Assembly: GCA_946646575.1 (NCBI GenBank)
Contig: CAMPCR010000025.1
Span: forward strand, 1-12,719
Direction of reading: 5' to 3'
Origin: UBA3222 sp002363035
Lineage (GTDB): Bacteria; Verrucomicrobiota; Verrucomicrobiia; Opitutales; UBA9783
Length of the DNA: 12,719 nucleotides
Part shown: positions 1 through 6,735 of the stretch, in pieces
Numbering within the stretch: the stretch's first letter is position 1
Layout: every line of letters starts with the position of its first letter
The notes under the pieces: generated by a model
What the model saw: only the letters and a program-made list of their open reading frames with translations
Told to the model about the DNA's origin: nothing
The model's database searches: none
Program-made: the position numbers and the translations under genes

Positions 1-2
1 TC

Positions 3-98
3 GATGCAACGATGCAGTCGCAAAATTCAGTCTTGAACCGTCTTTACGCTTTTAAGATCTTTGAATGCCAAAATGCGGAAATGTATGCCGAAAATTAA
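3..98 (+). CDS. Possible C-terminal end of an upstream gene (5' partial), unrecognised
   Basis: The frame starting at base 3 is open from the window edge to a TAA at 96-98. It encodes about 31 residues ending in ECQNAEMYAEN, a composition that looks protein-like. The stop lies 42 bases before the next gene on the same strand, a normal intergenic distance. The visible part contains no recognisable domain. A competing frame (stop at 53-55) is also open from the edge, so the call rests only on composition and spacing. The function is unknown. Confidence 0.35.
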   Translation, partial: DATMQSQNSVLNRLYAFKIFECQNAEMYAEN

Positions 99-140
99 AA
101 TTTTTCTTGCAGAACGGATATTTTTTCTCAAGGCTCAACC

Positions 141-2234
141 GTGAAGTGTATGAAAGTGTTCCGTTTTCGTTGTTTGTGCCTGGGTTTGGTTGCGTTTTCC
201 GCCGTTTCGATGCGGGCGAAAGAGATTAAGGTGACATTTGACGCGAAAGATTATGAATCCGACAAAGATTGGAAGCGGTTCGTCGAAGCGCTCTGGCACA
301 GATTAAGCTGCAATACGTATTGCAGCCGATCGGATTGTAAGTTTCGTTTGCATATTCTCAACTGCGATATTTTCGGTACGGAGCCGCCGAAACTGTCCGA
401 TTGTTTTGAAGCCGGTAACATCCTTGCGCTGGCAGAGGAGATATTCGGTAAAGTTTCAGCTTTGAACATCAAAAGCCGAAAATTTTCCACGCGATCCCTC
501 GAACGGCTTTTTACAAAAGCAGCCGACATTTTCCTGGATGGTACCGAAACAATCGAAGGTACCCTACCGGAGACGTGCAAGTTGCATGTTAGGCTGGAAA
601 TCGATCCTTTCAACGGGAAACCTTCTTCGGACGGAGGCTTTCTGTTATCGCGATTTGTTGGAGTTGTTTTCGAACTGCTGAAACGGTATCCCGACGATCA
701 ACGTGTCATTTTTGAATTGACTGTCAAAAACGGTGATTTTTTCAACTCTGAGCCCATTACGGATTACAGGAGTTCCCTCGATAAACAGGAATCGAATCAG
801 CAGGAGATCACAAAGATACTTTCGAGAATTAAAGTTCTTCAGGTGTATACAAAACATTTTTCTACACTGTCCTTGTTAAAAGTTTTTCCGTGGGTCGAGA
901 CATTGATATTGCCAAACGCCGAGTGTATTTCCGGAATTTCGAAAGAAACCGATCTTCGGATATCTCCTCAAGATTGCGACAAGATGGAAGACATTATTCG
1001 CAATCCTTCTCCGCGCTTGGAGAGGGTGCGTGCTCCAAAGGTAACCAAAATCGCAAACGCCGCTTTCTTTGGCTTTCAAAATTTACAGGCTGTTAATGCC
1101 TATCCTCCTTCCTATGGCGAAAAACAACCTGCCATCGTTTGTACTTCGCTTCCGGAGGACTATTTTGCACAAAACGCGGCTCCAGAAAATACGCGTATTG
1201 CTCCGGTCACGTATCAAGTTTTGGGATATACAGATACGGATGGGGAAAAGCAAACAGAAGTCTCAAAGGACAGCAACAAAACCGTCGAAATCGGGGCTGA
1301 TGCATTCGCAAGGTGCTTTTCTCTGCAACATGTTTCCGCACATATTTCAAAGATCGGTTACGGAGCTTTTGCCGCTTCCGGACTTAAAAGTGCGCATTTA
1401 TTGCTTTCGGAATCGGCTACCGTCGGGAAGGACGTTTTTTACAACTGCTTTTACCTGAAAGAGTGTCTGATGATGTCCGATCAATGGGAAGGCGAGTTTA
1501 CGGAAAACTTTGACGGTTGGTTTTGGAATTGTTTTTCATTAAAAACCATTTGCATGCCGAATGTGCGATGTCACGAGTTTTTTGTCAGTCAGGCTCCTCA
1601 TAGCGTCAGAAAATACCCATTGCCGACAAACGTAGAGAAATCAGTCAAGCCGACACGCGTGTTCATAAATTGCTTTTCTCTCGAAGAATTGGATCTTCGC
1701 TGTTATACAACACATTATTGTAATTGCCTCCCCTGCGACGTACTGCAATTCAATCATCAGAAAGCCCGCGGTTATAATTTTCGTTCGTCTTATTATGCAT
1801 CTTTCGAAAGCGGTATACCGCGAGAAGTACCTGTCGACGGTTATTCGGATATAGTCAAAGGGTATATACAGCTAAGTTGCGAGGCGATAGATGGACTTTG
1901 CGCAATACCTGTCCATGCCCCCGAACCCTGGGGACCTTTATGCAAAATAAAAACCGTAATTTATAATCCCGAACTTTTAAAAAGCCTTGAATGTAGCCCC
2001 AAACCTCTCATCTATCCCTACCAAGTACTCGCGTGCAATAAATATGTGGCGGCGGGACTGTTTTCACGGTCTTTCAAAACCCCAGAATTGCTTTATGATA
2101 AAAATCTCCCGTCTTCTTTTCAGAGATTTAACGATGCCTATTCGAAGTGGTTCATTTATAAGAAAGAGAAACCGCAAAATGAAATGATCGGCAGAAAAAC
2201 AAAGCGCACCAATTTCCTGTTACACGGCGGGTGA
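141..2234 (+). CDS. Secreted cysteine-rich LRR_5 (BspA-type) leucine-rich repeat protein
   Basis: The product has 697 residues if it starts at the GTG at 141, which has AAGG seven bases upstream. An in-frame ATG at 150 is the alternative. The N-terminus is a typical signal peptide: basic KVFRFR, a hydrophobic stretch CLCLGLVAFSAVSM, and likely cleavage near MRA-KE (residue 26). No lipobox is seen. Residues about 295-530 contain BspA/LRR_5-like units with the pattern AF-x2-C-x-SL-x2-V, for example at 387-399, 432-442, 461-471 and 508-519. Before these, residues about 27-124 and 146-249 look like two copies of one roughly 100-residue module. The predicted mature protein has about 25 cysteines, including clusters at 57-66 and 521-532. 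No membrane anchor or sorting signal is seen at the C-terminus. BspA-type proteins are usually surface-exposed or secreted binding proteins. Export is well supported here, but the ligand is unknown. The gene appears to stand alone, with a 328-bp gap after it. Confidence 0.8.
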   Translation: MKCMKVFRFRCLCLGLVAFSAVSMRAKEIKVTFDAKDYESDKDWKRFVEALWHRLSCNTYCSRSDCKFRLHILNCDIFGTEPPKLSDCFEAGNILALAEEIFGKVSALNIKSRKFSTRSLERLFTKAADIFLDGTETIEGTLPETCKLHVRLEIDPFNGKPSSDGGFLLSRFVGVVFELLKRYPDDQRVIFELTVKNGDFFNSEPITDYRSSLDKQESNQQEITKILSRIKVLQVYTKHFSTLSLLKVFPWVETLILPNAECISGISKETDLRISPQDCDKMEDIIRNPSPRLERVRAPKVTKIANAAFFGFQNLQAVNAYPPSYGEKQPAIVCTSLPEDYFAQNAAPENTRIAPVTYQVLGYTDTDGEKQTEVSKDSNKTVEIGADAFARCFSLQHVSAHISKIGYGAFAASGLKSAHLLLSESATVGKDVFYNCFYLKECLMMSDQWEGEFTENFDGWFWNCFSLKTICMPNVRCHEFFVSQAPHSVRKYPLPTNVEKSVKPTRVFINCFSLEELDLRCYTTHYCNCLPCDVLQFNHQKARGYNFRSSYYASFESGIPREVPVDGYSDIVKGYIQLSCEAIDGLCAIPVHAPEPWGPLCKIKTVIYNPELLKSLECSPKPLIYPYQVLACNKYVAAGLFSRSFKTPELLYDKNLPSSFQRFNDAYSKWFIYKKEKPQNEMIGRKTKRTNFLLHGG

Positions 2235-2339
2235 AGACATACTTTGTACGGGTTCCGGTGTTGAGAATTATTTAAAGCGCCGCCCGGTTGCTTGTTTTTT
2301 TGCAACAAATTCCGATTTTTAACGTGGACATATACTCCG

Positions 2340-2367
2340 TTGCGGGTCATTCCCGTTTTTTTATTAT
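2340..2367 (+). promoter_or_regulatory. Possible sigma-70-type promoter upstream of dnaK
   Basis: TTGCGG at 2340-2345 and TATTAT at 2362-2367 are separated by 16 bases (4/6 and 5/6 matches to the -35 and -10 consensus). If it is used, the dnaK transcript would have a leader of nearly 190 bases that includes all of the inverted repeats, which could then act as RNA structures. The region is AT-rich, so chance matches are likely. It is listed as the alternative to the sigma-54 element at 2534-2550. Confidence 0.2.
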
Positions 2368-2379
2368 TTCTTCGCCAAA

Positions 2380-2396
2380 GGACAACATTTTTGTCC
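2380..2396. promoter_or_regulatory. Inverted repeat GGACAA-N5-TTGTCC upstream of dnaK
   Basis: GGACAA at 2380-2385 and TTGTCC at 2391-2396 form perfect 6-bp arms around CATTT. It lies in the 328-bp gap between the LRR gene and dnaK, about 165-180 bp before the dnaK start. It could be a protein-binding site or a small RNA hairpin. The arms resemble the TTGTGCC/GGCACAA motif further downstream with one base missing, but that resemblance may be chance. Confidence 0.35.
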
Positions 2397-2422
2397 GTAC
2401 AATCTAAGAAGACGTTTTTTTC

Positions 2423-2490
2423 TGTGCCACCCGACACACCTTGTGCCGAAATCTGTGCCAAAACGGCACAAAAACCGCCTCGCGGCACAA
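2423..2490. promoter_or_regulatory. Array of five TGTGCC/GGCACA half-sites, candidate enhancer/operator upstream of dnaK
   Basis: Three copies of TGTGCC start at 2423, 2442 and 2454, and two copies of the reverse complement GGCACA start at 2465 and 2484. The start-to-start spacings are 19, 12, 11 and 19. The pair at 2454-2459 and 2465-2470 forms a hyphenated palindrome with a 5-base centre. The outer pair TTGTGCC (2441-2447) and GGCACAA (2484-2490) forms a longer inverted repeat. Five hits to one 6-mer in 68 bp is far above the chance expectation of well under one. The array lies about 70-140 bp upstream of the transcription start predicted from the -24/-12 element, the usual location of binding sites for sigma-54 activators. 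A repressor operator or a nested RNA hairpin are the alternatives. Confidence 0.6.
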
Positions 2491-2507
2491 GGATGTTTTC
2501 CGTTAAT

Positions 2508-2524
2508 TCCGCTTCGGAAGCGGA
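2508..2524. promoter_or_regulatory. 17-bp hyphenated palindrome upstream of dnaK
   Basis: TCCGCTTC at 2508-2515 and GAAGCGGA at 2517-2524 are perfect 8-bp arms around a single G. The palindrome sits between the half-site array and the -24/-12 element, about 40 bp before the dnaK ATG. As DNA it could be an operator. As RNA it would form a 7-bp stem with a CGG loop, but no U-tract follows, so it is not a convincing terminator. Confidence 0.45.
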
Positions 2525-2533
2525 TTCGACAAC

Positions 2534-2550
2534 TTGGCACGATTTATGCG
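2534..2550 (+). promoter_or_regulatory. Candidate sigma-54 (RpoN) -24/-12 promoter for dnaK
   Basis: TTGGCACG at 2534-2541 matches the -24 block of the sigma-54 consensus (YTGGCACG-N4-TTGCW) at all eight positions. ATGCG at 2546-2550 matches the -12 block at three of five positions. The invariant GG (2536-2537) and GC (2548-2549) are separated by exactly 10 bases, as this class requires. Expected chance occurrence of such a match in the 328-bp gap is very low. The predicted start is near 2561, only about two bases before the ATG, so the mRNA would be nearly leaderless. That is the chief reason for doubt. Confidence 0.55.
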
Positions 2551-2562
2551 TAATAAGAAAGC

Positions 2563-4521
2563 ATGAGCAGCAAAGTTTCAAACAAGGTTTTGGGAATTGA
2601 CTTGGGAACGACCAATTCCTGCATGTCGGTGATGGAAGGCGGGGAGCCGGTGGTCATCCCCAATGCCGAGGGGGCGCGCACGACGCCGTCGATTGTGGCA
2701 TTTACAAAAACGGGCGAACGGTTGGTCGGTCAGGCGGCGAAGCGTCAGGCGGTGACCAATCCGAAGAATACCATTTTTTCCGCGAAACGTCTCATCGGGC
2801 GCAAATTCAGCGAAGTTCAGGATATTATTAGAACCCTGCCGTACAAAGTCGTCGAAGGCAAAAACGGCGATGCGGCGATTGAATGCCAGGTCGGCGACAA
2901 AACCGAGCGGTTCGCGCCGGAACAGATTTCCGCAATGGTGCTGGCGAAGCTGAAAGCAGACGCGGAGGCGTATCTGGGCGAAGAGATCAAAGAGGCGGTC
3001 ATTACGGTGCCCGCGTACTTTAACGATTCGCAACGACAAGCCACCAAGGATGCCGGAACGATTGCAGGCTTGAACGTTTTAAGAATTATCAACGAACCGA
3101 CGGCGGCGTCTTTGGCGTACGGTTTGGATAAAAAGAAAGACGAAACCATCGCGGTTTTCGATTTGGGCGGCGGTACGTTCGATATTTCGGTTCTGGAAAT
3201 CGGCGACGGCGTTTTCGAGGTGAAAGCCACCAACGGCGACACGCAACTCGGGGGTGACAACTGGGACGAAGCCCTCATTAACTGGCTTGCCGACGAATTT
3301 AAGCGTGAAAACAGCATCGATTTGCGACAGGATCCGTTGGCGCGGCAGCGGCTGAAGGAGGAGGCGGAAAAGGCAAAGATTGCCCTTTCGTCGGCGCAGG
3401 AGACGGATATCAACCTGCCATTTATTACGGCGGATGCATCGGGACCGAAACATTTAAACGTTCATTTGACGCGTTCGAAGATGGAGCAGGTCTGCGACGA
3501 TTTGTACGGTCGGTTGGGCGAGCCGTTCGAGAAATGCTTGAAAGATGCGGGCATCGCGACCAACGCCATCCACGAGTTGGTGTTGGTCGGCGGTATGACC
3601 CGTTCGCCGAAAGTCGTCGACATTGCCGGACGTTTGTCAGGCAAGACCCCCAACAAAGGCGTCAATCCCGATGAAGTCGTTGCCGTCGGTGCGGCGGTGC
3701 AGGGCGGCGTTTTAAAGGGCGATGTGAACGATATTCTGCTGTTGGACGTAACGCCGTTGACATTGAGCATTGAAACGGCGGGCGGCATTTCGACGCCGAT
3801 GATTGATCGCAATACGACCATCCCGACCAAGAAATCGCAGACGTTTTCGACGTACGCCGACAATCAGACGGCGGTGGACATCCACGTATTACAGGGCGAA
3901 CGTCCGCTGGCAAAGGACAACAAAACCCTCGGAATGTTTCGTCTGGACGGTATTGCGATGGCGCCGCGCGGCGTACCCAAGATCGAAGTCACCTTTGACA
4001 TTGACGCCAGCGGTATTTTGCACGTAACCGCAAAGGATGTGGCGACGGGCAAAAATCAAAACATTACGATTTCGGGCTCGTCCGGTTTGTCCGATGACGA
4101 GGTTGAGAAGTTGCGCAAAGAAGCGGAACAATTCGCCGAGCAGGATAAGAAAGAGCGCGAACGCATCGAAATTCATAATCGCCTGGATAACTTCGTCTAT
4201 CAGGCCGAGAAACAGATGAAGGAATTCGGCGACAAACTGCCGTCCGATAAGAAGGAGCCGATTCAGAAGAAGATTGACGAAGTGAAGAAGCTGTTGGAAG
4301 ACAAATCCGCCGACTTGGAAACTTTAAAGTCGAAGGAGTCGGAGCTGATGACGGCGTTGCAGGAAATCGGTCAGGCGATGTACGCCAATCAGTCGCAGGA
4401 TGCCGCTTCGAACGCGGGCGCATCCCAAACACCGCCGCCGAACAACAATACTGCTTCCGGCGACAAAGGGAAAGTGGTTGACGCCGATTTCGAGGTGGTC
4501 GACGATGGGAAAAAGCAGTAA
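2563..4521 (+). CDS. dnaK: Chaperone protein DnaK (Hsp70)
   Basis: The 652-residue product is close to the usual DnaK length of about 640. DnaK is the cytoplasmic ATP-driven chaperone that binds exposed hydrophobic segments and works with DnaJ and GrpE. The nucleotide-binding domain (about 8-388) shows the three Hsp70 signatures: GIDLGTTNSC (11-20), DLGGGTFDIS (200-209) and VLVGGMTR (340-347). The interdomain linker DILLLDVTPLTL lies around 390-401. The substrate-binding domain, a charged helical lid and the acidic tail DADFEVVDDG follow. The N-terminus MSSKVSNKVLGIDLG is a few residues longer than the common M-x-KVIGIDLG form. The ATG at 2563 has only a weak purine-rich stretch before it, and no better in-frame start exists. 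groES and groEL follow on the same strand. No hrcA, grpE, dnaJ or CIRCE repeat is visible, and the upstream control region looks unusual. Confidence 0.98.
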   Translation: MSSKVSNKVLGIDLGTTNSCMSVMEGGEPVVIPNAEGARTTPSIVAFTKTGERLVGQAAKRQAVTNPKNTIFSAKRLIGRKFSEVQDIIRTLPYKVVEGKNGDAAIECQVGDKTERFAPEQISAMVLAKLKADAEAYLGEEIKEAVITVPAYFNDSQRQATKDAGTIAGLNVLRIINEPTAASLAYGLDKKKDETIAVFDLGGGTFDISVLEIGDGVFEVKATNGDTQLGGDNWDEALINWLADEFKRENSIDLRQDPLARQRLKEEAEKAKIALSSAQETDINLPFITADASGPKHLNVHLTRSKMEQVCDDLYGRLGEPFEKCLKDAGIATNAIHELVLVGGMTRSPKVVDIAGRLSGKTPNKGVNPDEVVAVGAAVQGGVLKGDVNDILLLDVTPLTLSIETAGGISTPMIDRNTTIPTKKSQTFSTYADNQTAVDIHVLQGERPLAKDNKTLGMFRLDGIAMAPRGVPKIEVTFDIDASGILHVTAKDVATGKNQNITISGSSGLSDDEVEKLRKEAEQFAEQDKKERERIEIHNRLDNFVYQAEKQMKEFGDKLPSDKKEPIQKKIDEVKKLLEDKSADLETLKSKESELMTALQEIGQAMYANQSQDAASNAGASQTPPPNNNTASGDKGKVVDADFEVVDDGKKQ

Positions 4522-4583
4522 GGACTTTACAAAGGTAACGCGTTTGCAGAAATGTCGTTAAGCGGTACGGAAGCGGGAACAGA

Positions 4584-4614
4584 GGGATTTTTTTCGATTG
4601 AAATCCTTTGTTTT
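4584..4614 (+). terminator. Weak terminator-like hairpin between dnaK and groES
   Basis: GGATTT at 4585-4590 pairs with AAATCC at 4601-4606 across a 10-base loop, and TTTGTTTT follows at 4607-4614. The stem is short and AT-rich, so termination would be partial at best. It might set the ratio of dnaK to groESL message rather than separate the genes completely. Confidence 0.3.
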
Positions 4615-4664
4615 CGCCGCGACCGCAGTTTTTTTAAACAAAACAATTTTTTAAGGAGATAACT

Positions 4665-4961
4665 ATGACACAAACAAGTATTCAACCGATCGGCGATCGC
4701 ATTCTGGTGCAGCCGATGGAGGAAAACGAACAGGTGAAGGGCGGGATTATCATTCCCGATTCCGCCAAGGAAAAGCCGCAAAACGCGAAAGTGATTGCGT
4801 TGGGAACGGGCAAAACCGACAAGGACGGCAAAAAGGTGCCGTTTGAAGTCAAGGTCGGCGACATCGTGCTCATCAGCAAGTACGGCGGAACGGAAGTCAA
4901 ACTCGACGGCGAGAAATTCACGCTGTTGCGCGAGGATGACGTTTTGGGAATCATCAAATAA
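4665..4961 (+). CDS. groES: Co-chaperonin GroES (Hsp10)
   Basis: The 98-residue product has the length and sequence of GroES, which forms the heptameric lid of the GroEL folding chamber in the cytoplasm. The N-terminal PIGDRILVQP (8-17), the mobile loop region with the GGIIIPDSAKEKP segment (26-38) and the C-terminal DDVLGII are all typical. A strong Shine-Dalgarno AAGGAG lies six bases before the ATG. The gene begins 143 bp after dnaK and ends 18 bp before groEL, so groES and groEL are almost certainly co-transcribed. Whether dnaK is on the same transcript is unclear because a weak hairpin lies between them. Confidence 0.98.
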   Translation: MTQTSIQPIGDRILVQPMEENEQVKGGIIIPDSAKEKPQNAKVIALGTGKTDKDGKKVPFEVKVGDIVLISKYGGTEVKLDGEKFTLLREDDVLGIIK

Positions 4962-4979
4962 AGAAAGGAAGTTTATATT

Positions 4980-6644
4980 ATGTCGGCAAAACAGATTAAA
5001 TTCGGAGAACAGGCGCGTCGGGACATTTTAAAGGGCGTCGAGACGTTGGCAAAGGCGGTCAAAACCACGCTCGGACCCAAGGGTCGCAACGTGCTGATTG
5101 ACAAAAAATTCGGCGCACCGACCATCACGAAGGACGGCGTGACGGTTGCCAAAGAGATTGAATTGAAAAATCCGTTTGAGAACATGGGGGCTCAAATGGT
5201 GCGCGAGGTTGCCTCGAAGACATCCGACAAAGCGGGCGACGGCACCACAACCGCGACGGTTTTGGCGGAAGCCATTTACCGCGAAGGTTTGAAAAATGTC
5301 GCCGCCGGTTGCAATCCGACGTTTTTGAAGCGCGGCATGGACAAAGCGGTCGAAACGGCGGTGGCGGAGTTGAAGAAAATCAGCAAGCCCGTCAACGGAC
5401 GCGAAGACATTAAGCAGGTGGCGACTGTTTCCGCCAACGGCGACACCGAAATCGGGAACATCATTGCCGATGCGATGGACAAAGTCGGCAAGGACGGCAC
5501 CATCACGGTCGAAGAGAACAAGAGCATCGAAACGACGCTCGACGTAGTGGAAGGCATGCAGTTCGACAAAGGCTACATCAGCCCCTACTTCGTCACCAAC
5601 GCCGAATCGATGGAGTGCGTTCTCGACAACCCGTACATCCTCATTCACGAGAAGAAAATCAGCAATCTGAACGATTTGCTGCCGCTGTTGCAAGCCGTTG
5701 CCAAAACCGGCAAGCCGTTGCTCATCATCGCGGAAGATGTGGAGGGCGAGGCATTGGCGGCTTTGGTTGTCAATAAATTGCGCAGTACGTTGAACGTGTG
5801 TGCCGTAAAAGCTCCCGGCTTCGGCGATCGCCGCAAAGATATGTTGCAGGATATCGCCGTTTTGACGGGCGGGAAGTGCATCACGGAAGACTTGGGTATC
5901 AAGCTCGAAAGCGTCAAACTGGAAGACCTCGGAACCGCAAAGCGCGTCACGATTGACAAGGAAAATACGACCATTGTCGAAGGTTCCTGCGAAGGCGGTG
6001 CCTGCAAAGGCAACAGCCAAGCCATCCAGGCGCGTTTGAAGCAAATCCGCAAGCAGATTGAAGCTTCCACATCGGATTACGATCGCGAAAAACTGCAGGA
6101 ACGTTTGGCGAAGTTGGCCGGCGGCGTGGCGGTCGTTCGCGTCGGTGCCACCACGGAACCGGAAATGAAGGAAAAGAAGGCGCGCGTCGAAGATGCGTTG
6201 CACGCCACCCGCGCGGCGGTTGAGGAAGGCATCGTTCCCGGCGGCGGAACGGCTCTGTTGCGTGTTGCCAAAGCCATCGATGCCATCGAATGTTGCTGTT
6301 GTGACGGTGCGACGGGTATCAAAATCATCCGCAAAGCCATCGAAGCTCCGTTGCGTCAGCTGTGCGACAACGCCGGCGAAGAGGGCGCGCTCATCGTCAG
6401 CAAAGTTCTGTCCGAGAGCGGCAACTTCGGCTACAACGTGGCGACGGGCGAGTTCGAAGATCTGGTGAGATCCGGCGTCGTCGATCCGACCAAAGTCACC
6501 CGCACGGCGTTGCAGAATGCGGCTTCCGTTGCCGGTATGCTCCTTACAACCGAGTGCATGATCACGGATCTCCCGGAAGACAAGCCCGCACCCGCGAACC
6601 CAGGCATGGGCGGTTACGACGGCGGCATGGGCGGCATGATGTAA
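4980..6644 (+). CDS. groEL: Chaperonin GroEL (Hsp60) with extra cysteine-rich segments
   Basis: The 554-residue product is a complete GroEL, slightly longer than the E. coli protein. It assembles into the double-ring ATP-dependent folding chamber. ATP-site landmarks are LGPKGRNV (31-38), D52 in KDGVTVA, GDGTTTATVLA (86-96) and D405 in ARVEDALHATRAAVEEG. The C-terminus is the usual GGM-rich tail. AAGGAAG lies eight bases before the ATG. Two features stand out. At 336-348 there is an insertion of about seven residues, relative to E. coli as I recall it, containing C337-EGGA-C342. At 438-441 there are four consecutive cysteines, where many GroELs have a polar stretch. C300, C462 and C526 are further cysteines. 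The catalytic residues are intact, so a functional housekeeping chaperonin is expected; a metal-binding or redox role for the cysteines is speculative. Confidence 0.98.
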   Translation: MSAKQIKFGEQARRDILKGVETLAKAVKTTLGPKGRNVLIDKKFGAPTITKDGVTVAKEIELKNPFENMGAQMVREVASKTSDKAGDGTTTATVLAEAIYREGLKNVAAGCNPTFLKRGMDKAVETAVAELKKISKPVNGREDIKQVATVSANGDTEIGNIIADAMDKVGKDGTITVEENKSIETTLDVVEGMQFDKGYISPYFVTNAESMECVLDNPYILIHEKKISNLNDLLPLLQAVAKTGKPLLIIAEDVEGEALAALVVNKLRSTLNVCAVKAPGFGDRRKDMLQDIAVLTGGKCITEDLGIKLESVKLEDLGTAKRVTIDKENTTIVEGSCEGGACKGNSQAIQARLKQIRKQIEASTSDYDREKLQERLAKLAGGVAVVRVGATTEPEMKEKKARVEDALHATRAAVEEGIVPGGGTALLRVAKAIDAIECCCCDGATGIKIIRKAIEAPLRQLCDNAGEEGALIVSKVLSESGNFGYNVATGEFEDLVRSGVVDPTKVTRTALQNAASVAGMLLTTECMITDLPEDKPAPANPGMGGYDGGMGGMM

Positions 6645-6663
6645 GGACGGGTGTGTCGTTAAG

Positions 6664-6686
6664 CTGTCGTCGAAGTTCATCGACAG
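6664..6686 (+). other. Small hairpin after groEL
   Basis: CTGTCG at 6664-6669 and CGACAG at 6681-6686 could form a 6-bp stem with an 11-base loop in the groEL 3' untranslated region, just before the main terminator. No U-tract follows. It may be a stability element or chance. Confidence 0.25.
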
Positions 6687-6697
6687 ACGGTTACGAC

Positions 6698-6735
6698 GCC
6701 AAAAGGGAGCCAAAAGGCTCCCTTTTGGCATTTCT
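6698..6735 (+). terminator. Strong hairpin terminator of the chaperone cluster
   Basis: A perfect 14-bp inverted repeat (6698-6711 with 6716-6729) encloses an AAAA loop, about 50 bp after the groEL stop. It is followed by the T-rich stretch ATTTCTGTT. The stem contains its own AAAA/TTTT block, so it may act in both directions. It separates the chaperone genes from the sugar genes. Confidence 0.88.

Noticed and set aside
293..309. GG-N10-GC match (TGGCACA ... AAGC) resembling a sigma-54 site
   Set aside because: It lies inside the LRR coding region, the -12 block is poor, and no gene start follows.
2235..2562. CIRCE operator or sigma-32-type heat-shock promoter before dnaK
   Set aside because: I looked for the TTAGCACTC-N9-GAGTGCTAA repeat and a CTTGAA/CCCCAT-type promoter and found neither.
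2292..2600. 102-codon plus-strand open frame across the dnaK upstream region
   Set aside because: It runs into dnaK in another frame, has no Shine-Dalgarno, covers the regulatory repeats, and its translation does not look like a protein family.
4553..4563. TGTCGTTAAGC shared after dnaK (4553-4563) and after groEL (6654-6664)
   Set aside because: Many 11-base repeats are expected by chance in a window this size, and no pairing or further extension supports a function.
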